Shown in pieces: positions 53,250-62,695 of a DNA stretch of 64,000 nucleotides; positions within the stretch are counted from its first letter, which is position 1; every line of letters starts with the position of its first letter. Both the position numbers and the translations under genes were made by a program. Below the pieces are notes generated by a model. That model was given only the letters and a program-made list of their open reading frames with translations. It was not told the DNA's origin and did not search any database. Origin of the DNA: Bacillota bacterium (lineage in GTDB: Bacteria; Bacillota; Clostridia; Acetivibrionales; DSM-1351). The stretch covers positions 155,362-219,361 of the forward strand of contig JAEYHZ010000044.1 of assembly GCA_023409265.1 (NCBI GenBank), in the 5' to 3' direction.

Positions 53250-54128
53250 ATGAATATAAAAGAATTTTTGCTATATGCTACAGAGACACTTAAAAACTCG
53301 GATATAGAAACCCCGGCTTTGGAAGCCGGGGTTATGCTTTGCCATGTTCTGAAATGCGGCAGAGCATATCTGTATACCCATAATGACAGGGTTCTCCGAC
53401 AGGATGAACTGGAGGAGCTGGAGGCATTTCTACAAAAGAGAGCAGCTAATGTACCACTGCAGTATCTTTTGGGAGAAACCGAATTTATGTCTCTGACCTT
53501 TAAAGTAAGTCCGGCTGTACTGATTCCAAGACAGGATACCGAAATTCTGGCGGAGAAATGTATTGAACTGTTGCGTGACCGGATAAAGTTATCTAATGAA
53601 GAAAACAGTATTATACGTTCTGTCAAAATCCTGGATATGTGTACCGGCTCGGGCTGCATCGCCGTCAGCATAGCACATTACTGCCCTGAAAGCAGGGTTG
53701 TGGCCTGCGATGTATCACGGTCGGCCCTGGAGGTTGCCAAAAGTAATTCCGAGAGGGCAGGAGTGCAAAACAGGCTGGAATTCCGCTGTGGCGATTTATT
53801 TGAAGTACTGGACGGCGAGGAAAGGTTCGAGCTTATTGTCAGCAATCCGCCATACATCGAAACAGAAACCGTTAGCGGTCTTCAGACTGAAGTTCGTGAC
53901 CATGAGCCATATATTGCCTTAGATGGAGGAGCAGACGGGCTGAACTTCTATAGAAAGATTGTCGCTGAAGCACCAAAATTCCTCATCAGAGGCGGACACC
54001 TTGCCTTTGAAATAGGCTACAACCAGGCAGAAAGTGTCAGCAGGCTAATGGAAAAAGACTTTGAGGAAATCACTGTACTAAAAGACCTGGGTGGAAACGA
54101 TAGAGTCGTGTATGGAAAATTAATGTAA
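53250..54128 (+). CDS. prmC: Release-factor glutamine methyltransferase
   Basis: A 292-residue SAM-dependent methyltransferase that modifies the GGQ glutamine of RF1/RF2. The helical N-terminal domain ends before LIPRQDTE; motif I LDMCTGSGCIAVS (~130) and SNPPYIE (~200) are the cofactor and catalytic motifs. C-terminal DLGGNDRVVYGKLM is complete. The last codons of this gene are copied several times in the downstream repeat array. prfA, the usual neighbour, is not here. Confidence 0.94.
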   Translation: MNIKEFLLYATETLKNSDIETPALEAGVMLCHVLKCGRAYLYTHNDRVLRQDELEELEAFLQKRAANVPLQYLLGETEFMSLTFKVSPAVLIPRQDTEILAEKCIELLRDRIKLSNEENSIIRSVKILDMCTGSGCIAVSIAHYCPESRVVACDVSRSALEVAKSNSERAGVQNRLEFRCGDLFEVLDGEERFELIVSNPPYIETETVSGLQTEVRDHEPYIALDGGADGLNFYRKIVAEAPKFLIRGGHLAFEIGYNQAESVSRLMEKDFEEITVLKDLGGNDRVVYGKLM

Positions 54129-55086
54129 GTGCTATTAATATACAAGTACGCGAGTAAAGACTTTTTTTAGTCCGCGAGCACAAAAGATAAAAAATGTCCG
54201 CATGGTTAGAAAAAGATAATGAAATTGGATCATACACATTTTATTATTTTTTTCGGTTGCGGATATTTTTATGTTTTGGTGCCATGAACCTGATGCAATT
54301 ACTATCCCTAAAAATTCAGTGCTGAACGATAGAGCTGTGTTTGGAAAATTAATGTAAGTGCTATTAATATACAAGTACGCGAGCACAAAAGATAAAAAAT
54401 GTCCACATGGTTAGAAAAAGATAATGAAATTGGATTTCATACACATTTTATTATTTTTTTCGGTTGCGGATATTTTTATGTTTTAGTGCCATGAACCAGA
54501 TGCAATCACTATCCCTAAAAAATTAAGTGCTAAACGATAGAACTGTGTTCGGAAAATTAATGTAAGTGCTATTAATATACAAGTACGCGAGTAAAGACTT
54601 TTTTTAGTCCGCGAGCACAAATTATGTCAATGTGGAAGCATGGTTAAAAAGCCTAAAAGACGGTAAAAACGATAGGGGTAATAGTTGAATAAAATCTGGT
54701 GATAGACTTAATTTTAACAAAGTCCGCGAGCACAAAAGATAAAAAATGTCCGCATGGTTAGAAAAAGATAATGAAATTGGATTTCATACACATTTTATTA
54801 TTTTTTTCGGTTGCGGATATTTTTGTTTTAGTGCCATGAACCAGATGCAATCACTATCCCTAAAAAATTCAGTGCTAAACGATAGAACTGTGTTTGGAAA
54901 ATTAATGTAAGTGCTATTAATATACAAGTACGCGAGCACAAAAGATAAAAAATGCCGCATGGTTAGAAAAAGATAATGAAATTGGATTTCATACACATTT
55001 ATTATCTTTTTCGGTTGCGGATATTTTTTATCTTTTAGTGCGGGAGTACTTATAATTACTTACACGATATAATTTTCCAAACACAC
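54114..55086. repeat. Array of four long-hairpin units with copies of the prmC 3' end
   Basis: Units begin with GGAAAATTAATGTAAGTG at 54114 (the authentic prmC end), 54343, 54551 and 54896. Each then has CAAGTACGCGAG and a ~105-nt imperfect hairpin closed by GCAC/GTGC: 54178-54282, 54383-54489, 54730-54834, 54936-55041. Units 1 and 3 carry an extra TAAAGACTTTTTTTAGTCCG segment; unit 3 also has ~100 bases of other DNA. The array ends with an inverted copy of the prmC tail (55059-55086). It fills the whole gap to the next gene. Confidence 0.85.
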
Positions 55087-55096
55087 CTCTGAGTTT

Positions 55097-56158
55097 CTAG
55101 TCGTTCCACAGCCGCAGTGCGCCTGCATCCTGTAGATTTTTCACAATAATAATGCTGATAGGCCCTATGAACATCCCAAGAATGCCGAAAAATTGGAGTC
55201 CAATATACATTGCCAGAAGAGTTACCAGTGGATGCAGGCCTATCTGACTTCCTACAATTTTTGGCTCCATTATCTGCCTTATGAGAATTCCAAGAATATA
55301 AATGATTGCAAGTCCGAAAGCCAAAGTCATATTACCTGTAAACACGTTCCACAGTATCCATGGGAGCATGACCACACCTGTTCCGACAATGGGTATGGCG
55401 TCTGAAAGTGCAACAATCAAAGCGACCAGGAATGCGTATTTCACATCCAGAATAAACAGACCCACACTTACTTCTATAAAGGTAAAGCCCATTAGGATTA
55501 GTATAGCCCTGAAATAACCAAGTAGAGCTTTGATTGTATCCTTCTTTATACCTGTCATCCTTTTCCTCCAGGAGAAGGGAAGCTGTCTGTAAAAGAAAGA
55601 TGAGATTGCCTTACGGTCGCTGCTGATAAAATAGGTAGCCAGTATGGTGACTATTGTAAAAACGGTTACCTTGGGTATTGAGGAAACAGTATTAATAACG
55701 TATTGAATAACAGCGGTTATCAAATCAGAGATTTTGGTGGATAATGAAGTAAGGTTGGTGGTAACGGTATCAGTTACTTCTGTCGGCAGGGCATTATAGA
55801 AATCTGTAAACCTATATATCAGCCTGTTCAATTTTATCGATATATCTACAGAGTAAGTATGCACGTTGTCCTGAAGAACGGTTAACTCATTGTACGTCTT
55901 CACTATTCCCATGACTATTACAAATGCAAGCACCGACATGGTAAAAAGCAGAGAGATGCAGGCACCCACTTTTCTTGAAATTTTTATTTTCTGCAAAAGC
56001 CTTATTACAGGCTCATTAATATAGGAAACAATTACCGCAATCACGAATGGCGCGAAGAACGGAAGGAAATAGGTTATTGAAAAATAAATTGCAGCAAAGA
56101 TTATAACCACCATAATTAGTTTTTTTATAGTACTTTGATATTTGTCCAAAAACTCCAT
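55097..56158 (-). CDS. AI-2E family transporter (PF01594-type membrane protein)
   Basis: A 353-residue protein with about eight membrane helices in the usual arrangement: two N-terminal, a long extracytoplasmic segment (~85-150), then a hydrophobic C-terminal block with GYFRAILILMGFTFIEVSVG, DAIPIVGTG and EPKIVGSQIGLHPLVTLLA, all typical. Members act as small-molecule or Na/H exchangers; substrate here unknown. ATG 56158 is preceded by GTGGGGG; the longer ORF to 56332 reads into non-conserved sequence. Confidence 0.88.
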   Translation of the reverse strand: MEFLDKYQSTIKKLIMVVIIFAAIYFSITYFLPFFAPFVIAVIVSYINEPVIRLLQKIKISRKVGACISLLFTMSVLAFVIVMGIVKTYNELTVLQDNVHTYSVDISIKLNRLIYRFTDFYNALPTEVTDTVTTNLTSLSTKISDLITAVIQYVINTVSSIPKVTVFTIVTILATYFISSDRKAISSFFYRQLPFSWRKRMTGIKKDTIKALLGYFRAILILMGFTFIEVSVGLFILDVKYAFLVALIVALSDAIPIVGTGVVMLPWILWNVFTGNMTLAFGLAIIYILGILIRQIMEPKIVGSQIGLHPLVTLLAMYIGLQFFGILGMFIGPISIIIVKNLQDAGALRLWND

Positions 56159-57014
56159 AGTAACCCCCACCACTGATTCATGCTTTGTAATATTTGCTTG
56201 CACGCTATAGAACCTGTTTAGTATCCCATTGCAATCGTCATTTTGGCGGATTTTGGGCCATGCTGTGTTAAACTTTTTTGGAATAAACAAATTATTCCTG
56301 CAAAAATTCGCCTTGCCTAATACAAAGTTCACTCAAAATGTCAAGTACAAGCAACTAAACAGTCTAAAATAAATACTATTACTATTATATTACAAATCAG
56401 CACTTATTAGTGTAAGCTATAATACCAAAAATTAAATTTAAATATTGTAGGAATGACTAAATAATAAGTTCCGTTTTTTAGGAGTTATTTCGAAATACAA
56501 CTCTTATGCAGCAGTCTGATAGAAAACAGATATCCAGATTAACTTAAATTTACTAAATAAATGGTATATATATTTAACAAATGGAAGCATATAGTAATGT
56601 TTGTATACAATATTCAAATTTTTTAATGAAATCCCTTATGAATGTGGGCTTTTTGCTTTTAATTTACTGAAATATATTGTAAAATGATATACGGAAGACA
56701 TTGTGAGAGTATAGTCGATAAAAGTCATAATCCACTATTTTATTTAACGTTAAAAGAGATTGACTATTGAACTGTTTCTCATTATCATTTATAAGGGAGT
56801 CGAAATCCGGACATTATATTTTCCCGTATCTGATTATACAACAATAAGTCTTTTATGAGTTTCCACTATTTTTTCAGGTAGTGACAAATTCTTAAAATAT
56901 GGAATGACAAATAATAAAGCCCGAGTTTCAAGGAAGTTGGTCTGGAATATGGCAACTTATTATTTATTAGTTCCACGAGGGGTTAAAATAACATTTTTGA
57001 AAGGAGAATTAGCT
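56159..57014. other. Long intergenic region upstream of the ech operon
   Basis: About 850 bases without a credible gene. It includes a solo end of the MITE-like family (CTAAATAATAAGTTCCG, from 56457) and a near-perfect dyad GAGTTATTTCGAAATACAACTC at 56482-56503. The ech promoter must be here, but I see no clear consensus. The ORF extending echA upstream to 56904 lacks a ribosome site. Confidence 0.45.
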
Positions 57015-59000
57015 GTGGATTGGTATTTATTACTGGCAGCTATTCTGCTGCCTGCACTGAGTGCGGCGTTATGCTTTACAATCAGAAATCAGAAGGTGCG
57101 CATTGCAATAGTAAGCATATCAACTCTTTTACTCTTTGCGGTAGCAGGCGGATTTATTGCACTTATGGTAAAATCTCCTGAAGGAAAACTGGTTTTCCAC
57201 ATGGAGCACAGTGTACTTGAAATAATAGCTTGGGTTATCAAGGGCTTTGACCTTTTACTCTTCGGCTATATCGCGTACATCGGGTTAAAGCATAAAAAAG
57301 CAATAGTATTTGTTTTATCTGTATTACAATTTATACCTTGGGCATTGTTTGAAGTTTTTGGTGTATTCGGAAAGGTTTTTGAACCTGAGGATGCGTTTGT
57401 AATTGACTACTTGTCATTAATAATGATAATGCTTGTTTCAATTATCGGACCAATTATTACCTTCTTTGCTATAGGATATATGAAGGAACATGAGCATCAC
57501 CTGCACTTAAAGGTATCAAGACAACCAAGGTTTTTCATGATACTGTTTATATTCCTGGCTGCGATGAACGCGCTTGTGATGACAGACAACTTATCCTGGA
57601 TGTATTTCTTCTGGGAGATTACAACACTTTGTTCATTCCTGTTGATCTCGCATGATGCAACAGAGATAGCTATTAAGAACGGTTTGAGAGCTTTATGGAT
57701 TAACTCTGTGGGAGGTCTGGCTTTCATCATAGCTATTATATTGATGAATACCAGCTTAAAGACACTTTCCATACAGGCAATTTCAGCCTCAGGAATGCAG
57801 GGCGTATTTGCAGGAACACTGCCAATAGCACTCGCTCTTCTTTGTGTGGCTGGTTTTACCAAGTCAGCACAGTTCCCATTCCAGAGCTGGTTGTTGGGAG
57901 CCATGGTTGCACCAACTCCTGTATCGGCATTACTGCACTCCAGTACAATGGTTAAAGCCGGTGTTTATCTTGTCGTAAGAATCTCACCTGCCTTTGCCGG
58001 AACAATACTGGGTCAGTTGGTGGCTGTAGTGGGCGGCTTTACATTTGTAGCAGCTTCAGCTATAGCAATCAGCCAGAGTAATGCAAAGAAGGTGCTTGCA
58101 TATTCAACAATTGCAAATCTTGGTTTGATTATCTGCTGCGCAGGTATCGGAACAAGAATTTCACTTGCTGCTGCAGTACTCCTTATGATTTTCCACGCTG
58201 TTTCAAAAGGCCTTTTGTTCCTTTGCGTCGGTACTATTGAATTGGGTATCGGAAGCCGTGATATCGAAGATATGCAGGGCTTGTTCAAGAGAATGCCTTT
58301 TACAACCGTAATAACAGTTATAGGTCAGATTTCAATGCTACTGCCACCATTCGGTGTTCTTATAACAAAATGGATGGCTATAGAAACTGCTGTTCATCAG
58401 CCGTTGGTATTGTTATTCCTTATATTGGGAAGTGCATTGACCGTGGTATTCTGGGGCAAGTGGATAGGTATCATATTGACCATGTCCTACAAGCCTAAAT
58501 ACACCAAGGAGAAACTATCCTTCTCAATGAAGGCTGCACTTTCAGCCCTGATTGCTTTTGTTATGGCTGCAAGTATAGGAATAGCTCCATTGTACAATCA
58601 GTTTGTTAAACCGCAGATACAGGCATTTAAGATTGCTGATCAGGAAGCCCTTACCGGAACAGGTTTGGGAATCTGGCTTCAGAAAGTTGACGCAGCTGTA
58701 TACGGTGGATTTGCTTCCATCATGTTCTTTGCTGTAATACTTGTTCTTATGATTGCTATACCTGTAATAGCAAACAGAATCAAGCCCAGCAGATTAAAGC
58801 CTCCATATTTATGTGGTGCAAATGCTGACGAAGATTTAAGAGGTTTGGAATTTATCAGTCCGGGGGATAAGGTTGATACTGTTGTAGTTAGAAACTACTA
58901 CATGCAGTCTGTTTTCGGTGAAAACAAACTTACATTCTGGGTTAATCTTTTAGCCGGAGCTGTAATTATAATTATGTTAGGGGTGGTGATCGGATTATGA
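57015..59000 (+). CDS. echA: Ech hydrogenase subunit A (NuoL/MrpA-like proton-pumping subunit)
   Basis: A 661-residue antiporter-like membrane protein with about 16 helices, homologous to NuoL and Mrp antiporters. The core has LSWMYFFWEITTLCSFLLI, the lysine-containing helix AGFTKSAQFPFQSWLLGAM, then PTPVSALLHSSTMVKAG, all hallmarks of proton-translocating subunits. I start at GTG 57015 (MDWYLLLAAILLPALSAAL) with AAGGAG eight bases upstream. First gene of echABCDEF; its stop overlaps the echB start. Confidence 0.9.
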   Translation: MDWYLLLAAILLPALSAALCFTIRNQKVRIAIVSISTLLLFAVAGGFIALMVKSPEGKLVFHMEHSVLEIIAWVIKGFDLLLFGYIAYIGLKHKKAIVFVLSVLQFIPWALFEVFGVFGKVFEPEDAFVIDYLSLIMIMLVSIIGPIITFFAIGYMKEHEHHLHLKVSRQPRFFMILFIFLAAMNALVMTDNLSWMYFFWEITTLCSFLLISHDATEIAIKNGLRALWINSVGGLAFIIAIILMNTSLKTLSIQAISASGMQGVFAGTLPIALALLCVAGFTKSAQFPFQSWLLGAMVAPTPVSALLHSSTMVKAGVYLVVRISPAFAGTILGQLVAVVGGFTFVAASAIAISQSNAKKVLAYSTIANLGLIICCAGIGTRISLAAAVLLMIFHAVSKGLLFLCVGTIELGIGSRDIEDMQGLFKRMPFTTVITVIGQISMLLPPFGVLITKWMAIETAVHQPLVLLFLILGSALTVVFWGKWIGIILTMSYKPKYTKEKLSFSMKAALSALIAFVMAASIGIAPLYNQFVKPQIQAFKIADQEALTGTGLGIWLQKVDAAVYGGFASIMFFAVILVLMIAIPVIANRIKPSRLKPPYLCGANADEDLRGLEFISPGDKVDTVVVRNYYMQSVFGENKLTFWVNLLAGAVIIIMLGVVIGL

Positions 59001-59851
59001 GCATAAACAATTTAATTATAGCTGTTATTGCCATAATAGCTGCTCCAATCGTTGGTGGTTTATTAACGGGTATAGACAGAAAAATTACTGCAAGAATGCA
59101 GAATAGATTTGGTCCTCCTTTACTTCAGCCTTTTTATGATTTCTTCAAGCTGCTGGGTAAACAGGGGATAGCAGTTAACCAGACTCAGATGGTATATGTA
59201 ATGGGACATTTGTTCTTTGCTATAGGCGCTTTTGTTATGCTGATTCTGAAACAGGACTTACTGATGCTTATGTTCATTCTGGCATTCTCAGCTGTTTCAT
59301 TAATAATGGGAGCAATGAGTGTTCGTTCACCATATAGTAAAATTGGTGCACAGAGAGAAATTATGCAGATGATGGCGTATGAGCCTGTTCTGCTTTTAAT
59401 GGTGGTAGGTGTATACAAGACAACTGGAAGCTTTATGATTTCAGAAATCTTCAATCACAGTCAACCTTTGCTTTACAGTTTACCATTAGTGTTCCTTGCT
59501 TTCCTTTATGTTCTTACAATCAAGTTAAGAAAGTCGCCATTTGACTTCTCAACTTCCCACCATGGACACCAGGAGCTTATAAAGGGTCTCACTACTGAGT
59601 TTTCAGGCACCCAGCTGGCATTAATCGAGTTGACACACTGGTTTGACCTTGTGCTGCTTTTGGGATTGATTTCATTGTTTTTTGCCCAGCCATTATGGGT
59701 AGGTATATTGATAGCATTAGCAAGCTACTTCTGCGAAATTGTTATTGATAATATCAGTGCAAGAGTAACCTGGCAGTGGATGGTAAAAGTAACCTGGGTA
59801 GCCGGCATTGGTGCGGCACTTGTAAATATTGTCTGGATGTATCTGATATAG
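58997..59851 (+). CDS. echB: Ech hydrogenase subunit B (NuoH-like)
   Basis: A 284-residue membrane subunit homologous to NuoH/HyfC, linking the hydrogenase arm to the proton-pumping arm. GLLTGIDRKITARMQNRFGPPLLQPFYDFFKLLGK is the conserved first loop, and REIMQMMAYEP and SPFDFSTSHHGHQELIKG are quinone-site-equivalent motifs of Ech/Mbh type. About eight helices. ATGA overlap with echA. Confidence 0.93.
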   Translation: MSINNLIIAVIAIIAAPIVGGLLTGIDRKITARMQNRFGPPLLQPFYDFFKLLGKQGIAVNQTQMVYVMGHLFFAIGAFVMLILKQDLLMLMFILAFSAVSLIMGAMSVRSPYSKIGAQREIMQMMAYEPVLLLMVVGVYKTTGSFMISEIFNHSQPLLYSLPLVFLAFLYVLTIKLRKSPFDFSTSHHGHQELIKGLTTEFSGTQLALIELTHWFDLVLLLGLISLFFAQPLWVGILIALASYFCEIVIDNISARVTWQWMVKVTWVAGIGAALVNIVWMYLI

Positions 59852-59883
59852 AGCAAAAATTTTGTACTGCAAAATTTTTGCTC
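59851..59883 (+). other. Perfect 14-bp hairpin between echB and echC
   Basis: GAGCAAAAATTTTG (59851-59864), loop TACTG, and its exact complement (59870-59883), beginning at the last base of the echB stop codon. No T-tract follows. It probably affects mRNA processing or the ratio of membrane to soluble subunits. Confidence 0.7.
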
Positions 59884-59992
59884 CTGGCATGTGTTTAGTT
59901 TATAACTAGTTATGCATGTAAATATTATTTAACGTGAGTTTGCTTGATATTTAATCAAGAAGAACAAACTAATTGTAAGAAAGGTGAATTGT

Positions 59993-60442
59993 ATGGGTAT
60001 AATAAGCAAGTCAAGGAAAAAATCACCCTGGGTAATACATTATGACTGTACAAGCTGCAACGGATGTGATATCGAGGTTTTGGCCTGTCTCACACCTTTG
60101 TATGATGCCGAGAGATTGGGAATAGTGAATGTTGGTAATCCCAAACACGCGGATATTTTGCTTGTAACCGGTTCTGCCAATAAAAGAAGTGCTCATGTAC
60201 TGAGAAATATATATAACCAGATGCCTGATCCAAAGGTAGTTGTCGCAATTGGAGCCTGTGCATGTACGGGAGGAATTTTCAAGGAATGCTACAACGTAGC
60301 AGGCGGAGTTGAAACAGTAATTCCTGTTGATGTATTCGTTCCTGGATGCTGTGCAAGGCCCGAAGCTATTATTGACGGAATAGTTCAGGGTATCGGCAAA
60401 TTGGATGAAAAAGCAGAAATAATGAAGAACGAGGGTAAATAG
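59993..60442 (+). CDS. echC: Ech hydrogenase small subunit C (NuoB-like)
   Basis: A 149-residue electron-transfer subunit holding the proximal [4Fe4S] cluster: CTSCNGCDIE (Cys22 and Cys25), CACTGGIF and VPGCCARPEA supply the four Cys ligands typical of [NiFe] small subunits and NuoB. I start at ATG 59993 with AAAGGTGA six bases upstream. It partners with EchE at the catalytic interface. Confidence 0.93.
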   Translation: MGIISKSRKKSPWVIHYDCTSCNGCDIEVLACLTPLYDAERLGIVNVGNPKHADILLVTGSANKRSAHVLRNIYNQMPDPKVVVAIGACACTGGIFKECYNVAGGVETVIPVDVFVPGCCARPEAIIDGIVQGIGKLDEKAEIMKNEGK

Positions 60443-60492
60443 TTTTTTATCAAGATATGTCTGAGTGCAAGGCACTCGGAGCGGAGGTAAGC

Positions 60493-60873
60493 ATGATTGA
60501 AAATTTAGTGGAAATTACAAGTGACCAGATACTTGGCGAAATTTCAAAAGCCAAGTATGATGGCTACAGATTTGTTACTGCATCCTGTGCAGATAATGGT
60601 GATGACACTATTGATATTATTTATCATTTTGACAAGGACTATGAAATGTTAAATTTCAAGGTTACTGTTAAAAAAGGCGAAGAAGTTCCCAGTATCTCAA
60701 AAATCATTTTCAGCGCATTACTTGTTGAAAACGAAATGAAGGAATTGTTCGGACTGAATATAACCGGTATTGTTATTGATTACGGCGGACACATGCTTCT
60801 ATCTGAAGAAGAATTGGGATCACCATTCTTGAGACAGCAAATTACAATTGAGCAAAGAGGGGGTAAACAATAA
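60493..60873 (+). CDS. echD: Ech hydrogenase subunit D (NuoC-like)
   Basis: A 126-residue soluble subunit of the NuoC/30-kDa family. YRFVTASCADNGDDTIDIIYHFD and the conserved ENEMKELFGLNITG segment (E-x-x-D/E-LFG) support the call. ATG 60493 is preceded by GGAGG; the ATG at 60457 has no site. It overlaps the echE start by one base (TAATG). Confidence 0.9.
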   Translation: MIENLVEITSDQILGEISKAKYDGYRFVTASCADNGDDTIDIIYHFDKDYEMLNFKVTVKKGEEVPSISKIIFSALLVENEMKELFGLNITGIVIDYGGHMLLSEEELGSPFLRQQITIEQRGGKQ

Positions 60874-61952
60874 TGAGTTCAACAGTAGTACCTTTTGGGC
60901 CACAGCATCCTGTGCTTCCTGAACCCCTTCATATAAAGCTTGTTATGGAAGATGAAAATATAGTAGATGCAATACCTGCTATAGGATACGTTCATAGAGG
61001 GCTTGAAAAGCTCACAGAAACAAAGGAATTCACTCAGAATGTTTTCGTTGTGGAAAGAGTATGCGGTATCTGCAGCGTTATGCATGCTATGGCTTATTGC
61101 CAAGGCATTGAAGAATTAATGAATATTGAGATTCCGGACAGGGCAAAGTTCCTCAGAGTAATCTGGGCCGAACTTCATAGAATGCACAGTCATCTTTTGT
61201 GGCTGGGTCTTCTGGCCGATGCTTTCGGTTTTGAAAGTCTTTTCATGCAGGTTTGGAGAGACAGAGAAAAGGTTATGGACATTATGGAAGAAACTGCCGG
61301 AGCCAGAGTCGTAATCTCAGCCAACACTATCGGTGGAACCAGACGTGACCTAACCAGAGAACAAATGGTTAAAATCAATGTGACAATTGATGAAATAAAG
61401 AAAGATTTGCAGCAGGTTGAAGCTGTATTCTTGAACAATTATACAGTTAAGCACAGATTGGTTGGAAGAGGCATTCTCACCAAGGCTGACGCAATTGAAT
61501 TGTGTGCAGTAGGACCTATGGCCAGAGCAGCAGGAATACCTATGGATCTGAGAACAACAGGGTACTCAGCTTATGGACAGCTGGATTTTGAACCTGTTAC
61601 TCATCAGGACGGTGACAACTATGCAAGAACTTACGTAAGATTATATGAGGTATATCAGTCAATCGATCTTATAAAGCAGGCTATAGCCAAGATACCTGAA
61701 GGTGAACACGTTGTTCCTGTTAAAGGTAATCCTCCAAAGGGAGAGGTTATATCAAGGGTTGAACAGCCAAGAGGTGAGGTATTGTACTATTTAAGAGCAA
61801 ACGGAACCAAAAACCTTGAGCGGTTAAGACTGAGAACTCCGACTTTTGCAAATATACCTTCACTTATAAAAATGCTTCCCGGAAGTCAGCTGGCAGATGT
61901 TCCTCTGCTTATACTGACAATTGATCCATGCATATCCTGTACAGAAAGATAA
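60873..61952 (+). CDS. echE: Ech hydrogenase large subunit E ([NiFe] catalytic subunit)
   Basis: A 359-residue catalytic subunit homologous to NuoD. VVERVCGICSVMHA carries the first Ni-binding CxxC (~63-66) and DPCISCTER at the very C-terminus the second (Cys353 and Cys356), so the [NiFe] site is complete. GFVHRGLEK-like start (GYVHRGLEKL) and AELHRMHSHLLWLG are typical. The chain ends three residues after the last Cys, without the cleavable extension of most [NiFe] enzymes. Confidence 0.95.
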   Translation: MSSTVVPFGPQHPVLPEPLHIKLVMEDENIVDAIPAIGYVHRGLEKLTETKEFTQNVFVVERVCGICSVMHAMAYCQGIEELMNIEIPDRAKFLRVIWAELHRMHSHLLWLGLLADAFGFESLFMQVWRDREKVMDIMEETAGARVVISANTIGGTRRDLTREQMVKINVTIDEIKKDLQQVEAVFLNNYTVKHRLVGRGILTKADAIELCAVGPMARAAGIPMDLRTTGYSAYGQLDFEPVTHQDGDNYARTYVRLYEVYQSIDLIKQAIAKIPEGEHVVPVKGNPPKGEVISRVEQPRGEVLYYLRANGTKNLERLRLRTPTFANIPSLIKMLPGSQLADVPLLILTIDPCISCTER

Positions 61953-62004
61953 GAGCGTAAATAGGGATGGCGTACACTCAATTAGTAGAATGGAGGTCAT
62001 AATC

Positions 62005-62379
62005 ATGTTAAAAATGGTTGAAAATATATTTAAAAATTTGGTATCAAAGCCAGCAACCAGATTGTATCCTTTTGAAAAAAGAGAACCTTTCAAGGATTCG
62101 AGAGGTCAAATCGAAGGCTGTGAAATAGAAAAATGCATTTTCTGCGGAATATGCCAAAGAAAATGTCCTGCAGATGCCATTATAGTTAACAAGGCTGAAA
62201 AGTCCTGGGAAATAAACCAGTTCAAATGTGTTATCTGTAATGCCTGCGTAGAGGCCTGCCCAAAGAAATGTATCATAGCTAGTGCTTCTCACAAAACTGC
62301 AGCATCTAAAAAGGAAACTTTGAAGGTGGTTCAACCTGAAAAGCCGGCTGTGGAGGATACAAGCAAAGTTACTGCGTAA
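62005..62379 (+). CDS. echF: Ech hydrogenase ferredoxin-like subunit F
   Basis: A 125-residue two-cluster ferredoxin subunit: Cys44, 47, 50, 54 (CIFCGICQRKC) and Cys75, 78, 81, 85 (CVICNACVEAC) bind two [4Fe4S] clusters that accept electrons from soluble ferredoxin. The C-terminal ~35 residues are Lys/Ala-rich. ATG 62005 is preceded by GGAGGT; longer forms overlapping echE are not supported. Last gene of the operon, before a terminator. Confidence 0.93.
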   Translation: MLKMVENIFKNLVSKPATRLYPFEKREPFKDSRGQIEGCEIEKCIFCGICQRKCPADAIIVNKAEKSWEINQFKCVICNACVEACPKKCIIASASHKTAASKKETLKVVQPEKPAVEDTSKVTA

Positions 62380-62466
62380 CTTTGACCAGTGAAAGGTGAA
62401 GTCTGAATATTGAATTGTTATGGAAGGCCGATTCCGTCGGCTGGAAATATATATAAAATTTCACTG

Positions 62467-62510
62467 AATAATAAATACGCCGGCGAATAGCTGGCGTATT
62501 TATTATTTTC
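62467..62510 (+). terminator. Terminator of the ech operon
   Basis: AATAATAAATACGCC (62467-62481) pairs perfectly with 62493-62507 (15 bp) around an 11-base loop; the 3' arm and following TTCC are T-rich. Confidence 0.8.
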
Positions 62511-62695
62511 CAGCGTATAGGAATTAATAACTTTTTAGTGTAAGTGTAAATACCTTTAAAGCTTAGGTTTAAAACGGTATTGTTAAAAATTTGCTTCAAT
62601 GATTATACATTGAACAATAGTGAATTATCTTTCAATAATGTATAATAGGATTTAGCAGCGCTCAAAGGGCAAAGCTTGAAAATGGTGGTGAAAAC
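62511..62695. other. Upstream region of hypA
   Basis: Contains TATAAT at 62641-62646, a likely -10 for hypA, about 50 bases before the start; -35 not clear. It suggests hypA is transcribed on its own after the ech terminator. Confidence 0.45.

Noticed and set aside
54114..55086. CRISPR array candidate because of regularly repeated blocks
   Set aside because: Units are 190-345 bases, include a copied gene end and long hairpins, and lack short identical repeats with unique spacers; no cas genes in the window.
56482..56503. Promoter operator of the ech operon (GAGTTATTTCGAAATACAACTC)
   Set aside because: The dyad is more than 500 bases from echA with no promoter beside it; it is next to a MITE-like end, so an element origin is as likely.
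57015..62379. Respiratory complex I fragment
   Set aside because: Only six subunits are present, and EchE keeps both Ni-binding CxxC motifs, which complex I NuoD has lost; Ech hydrogenase fits better.
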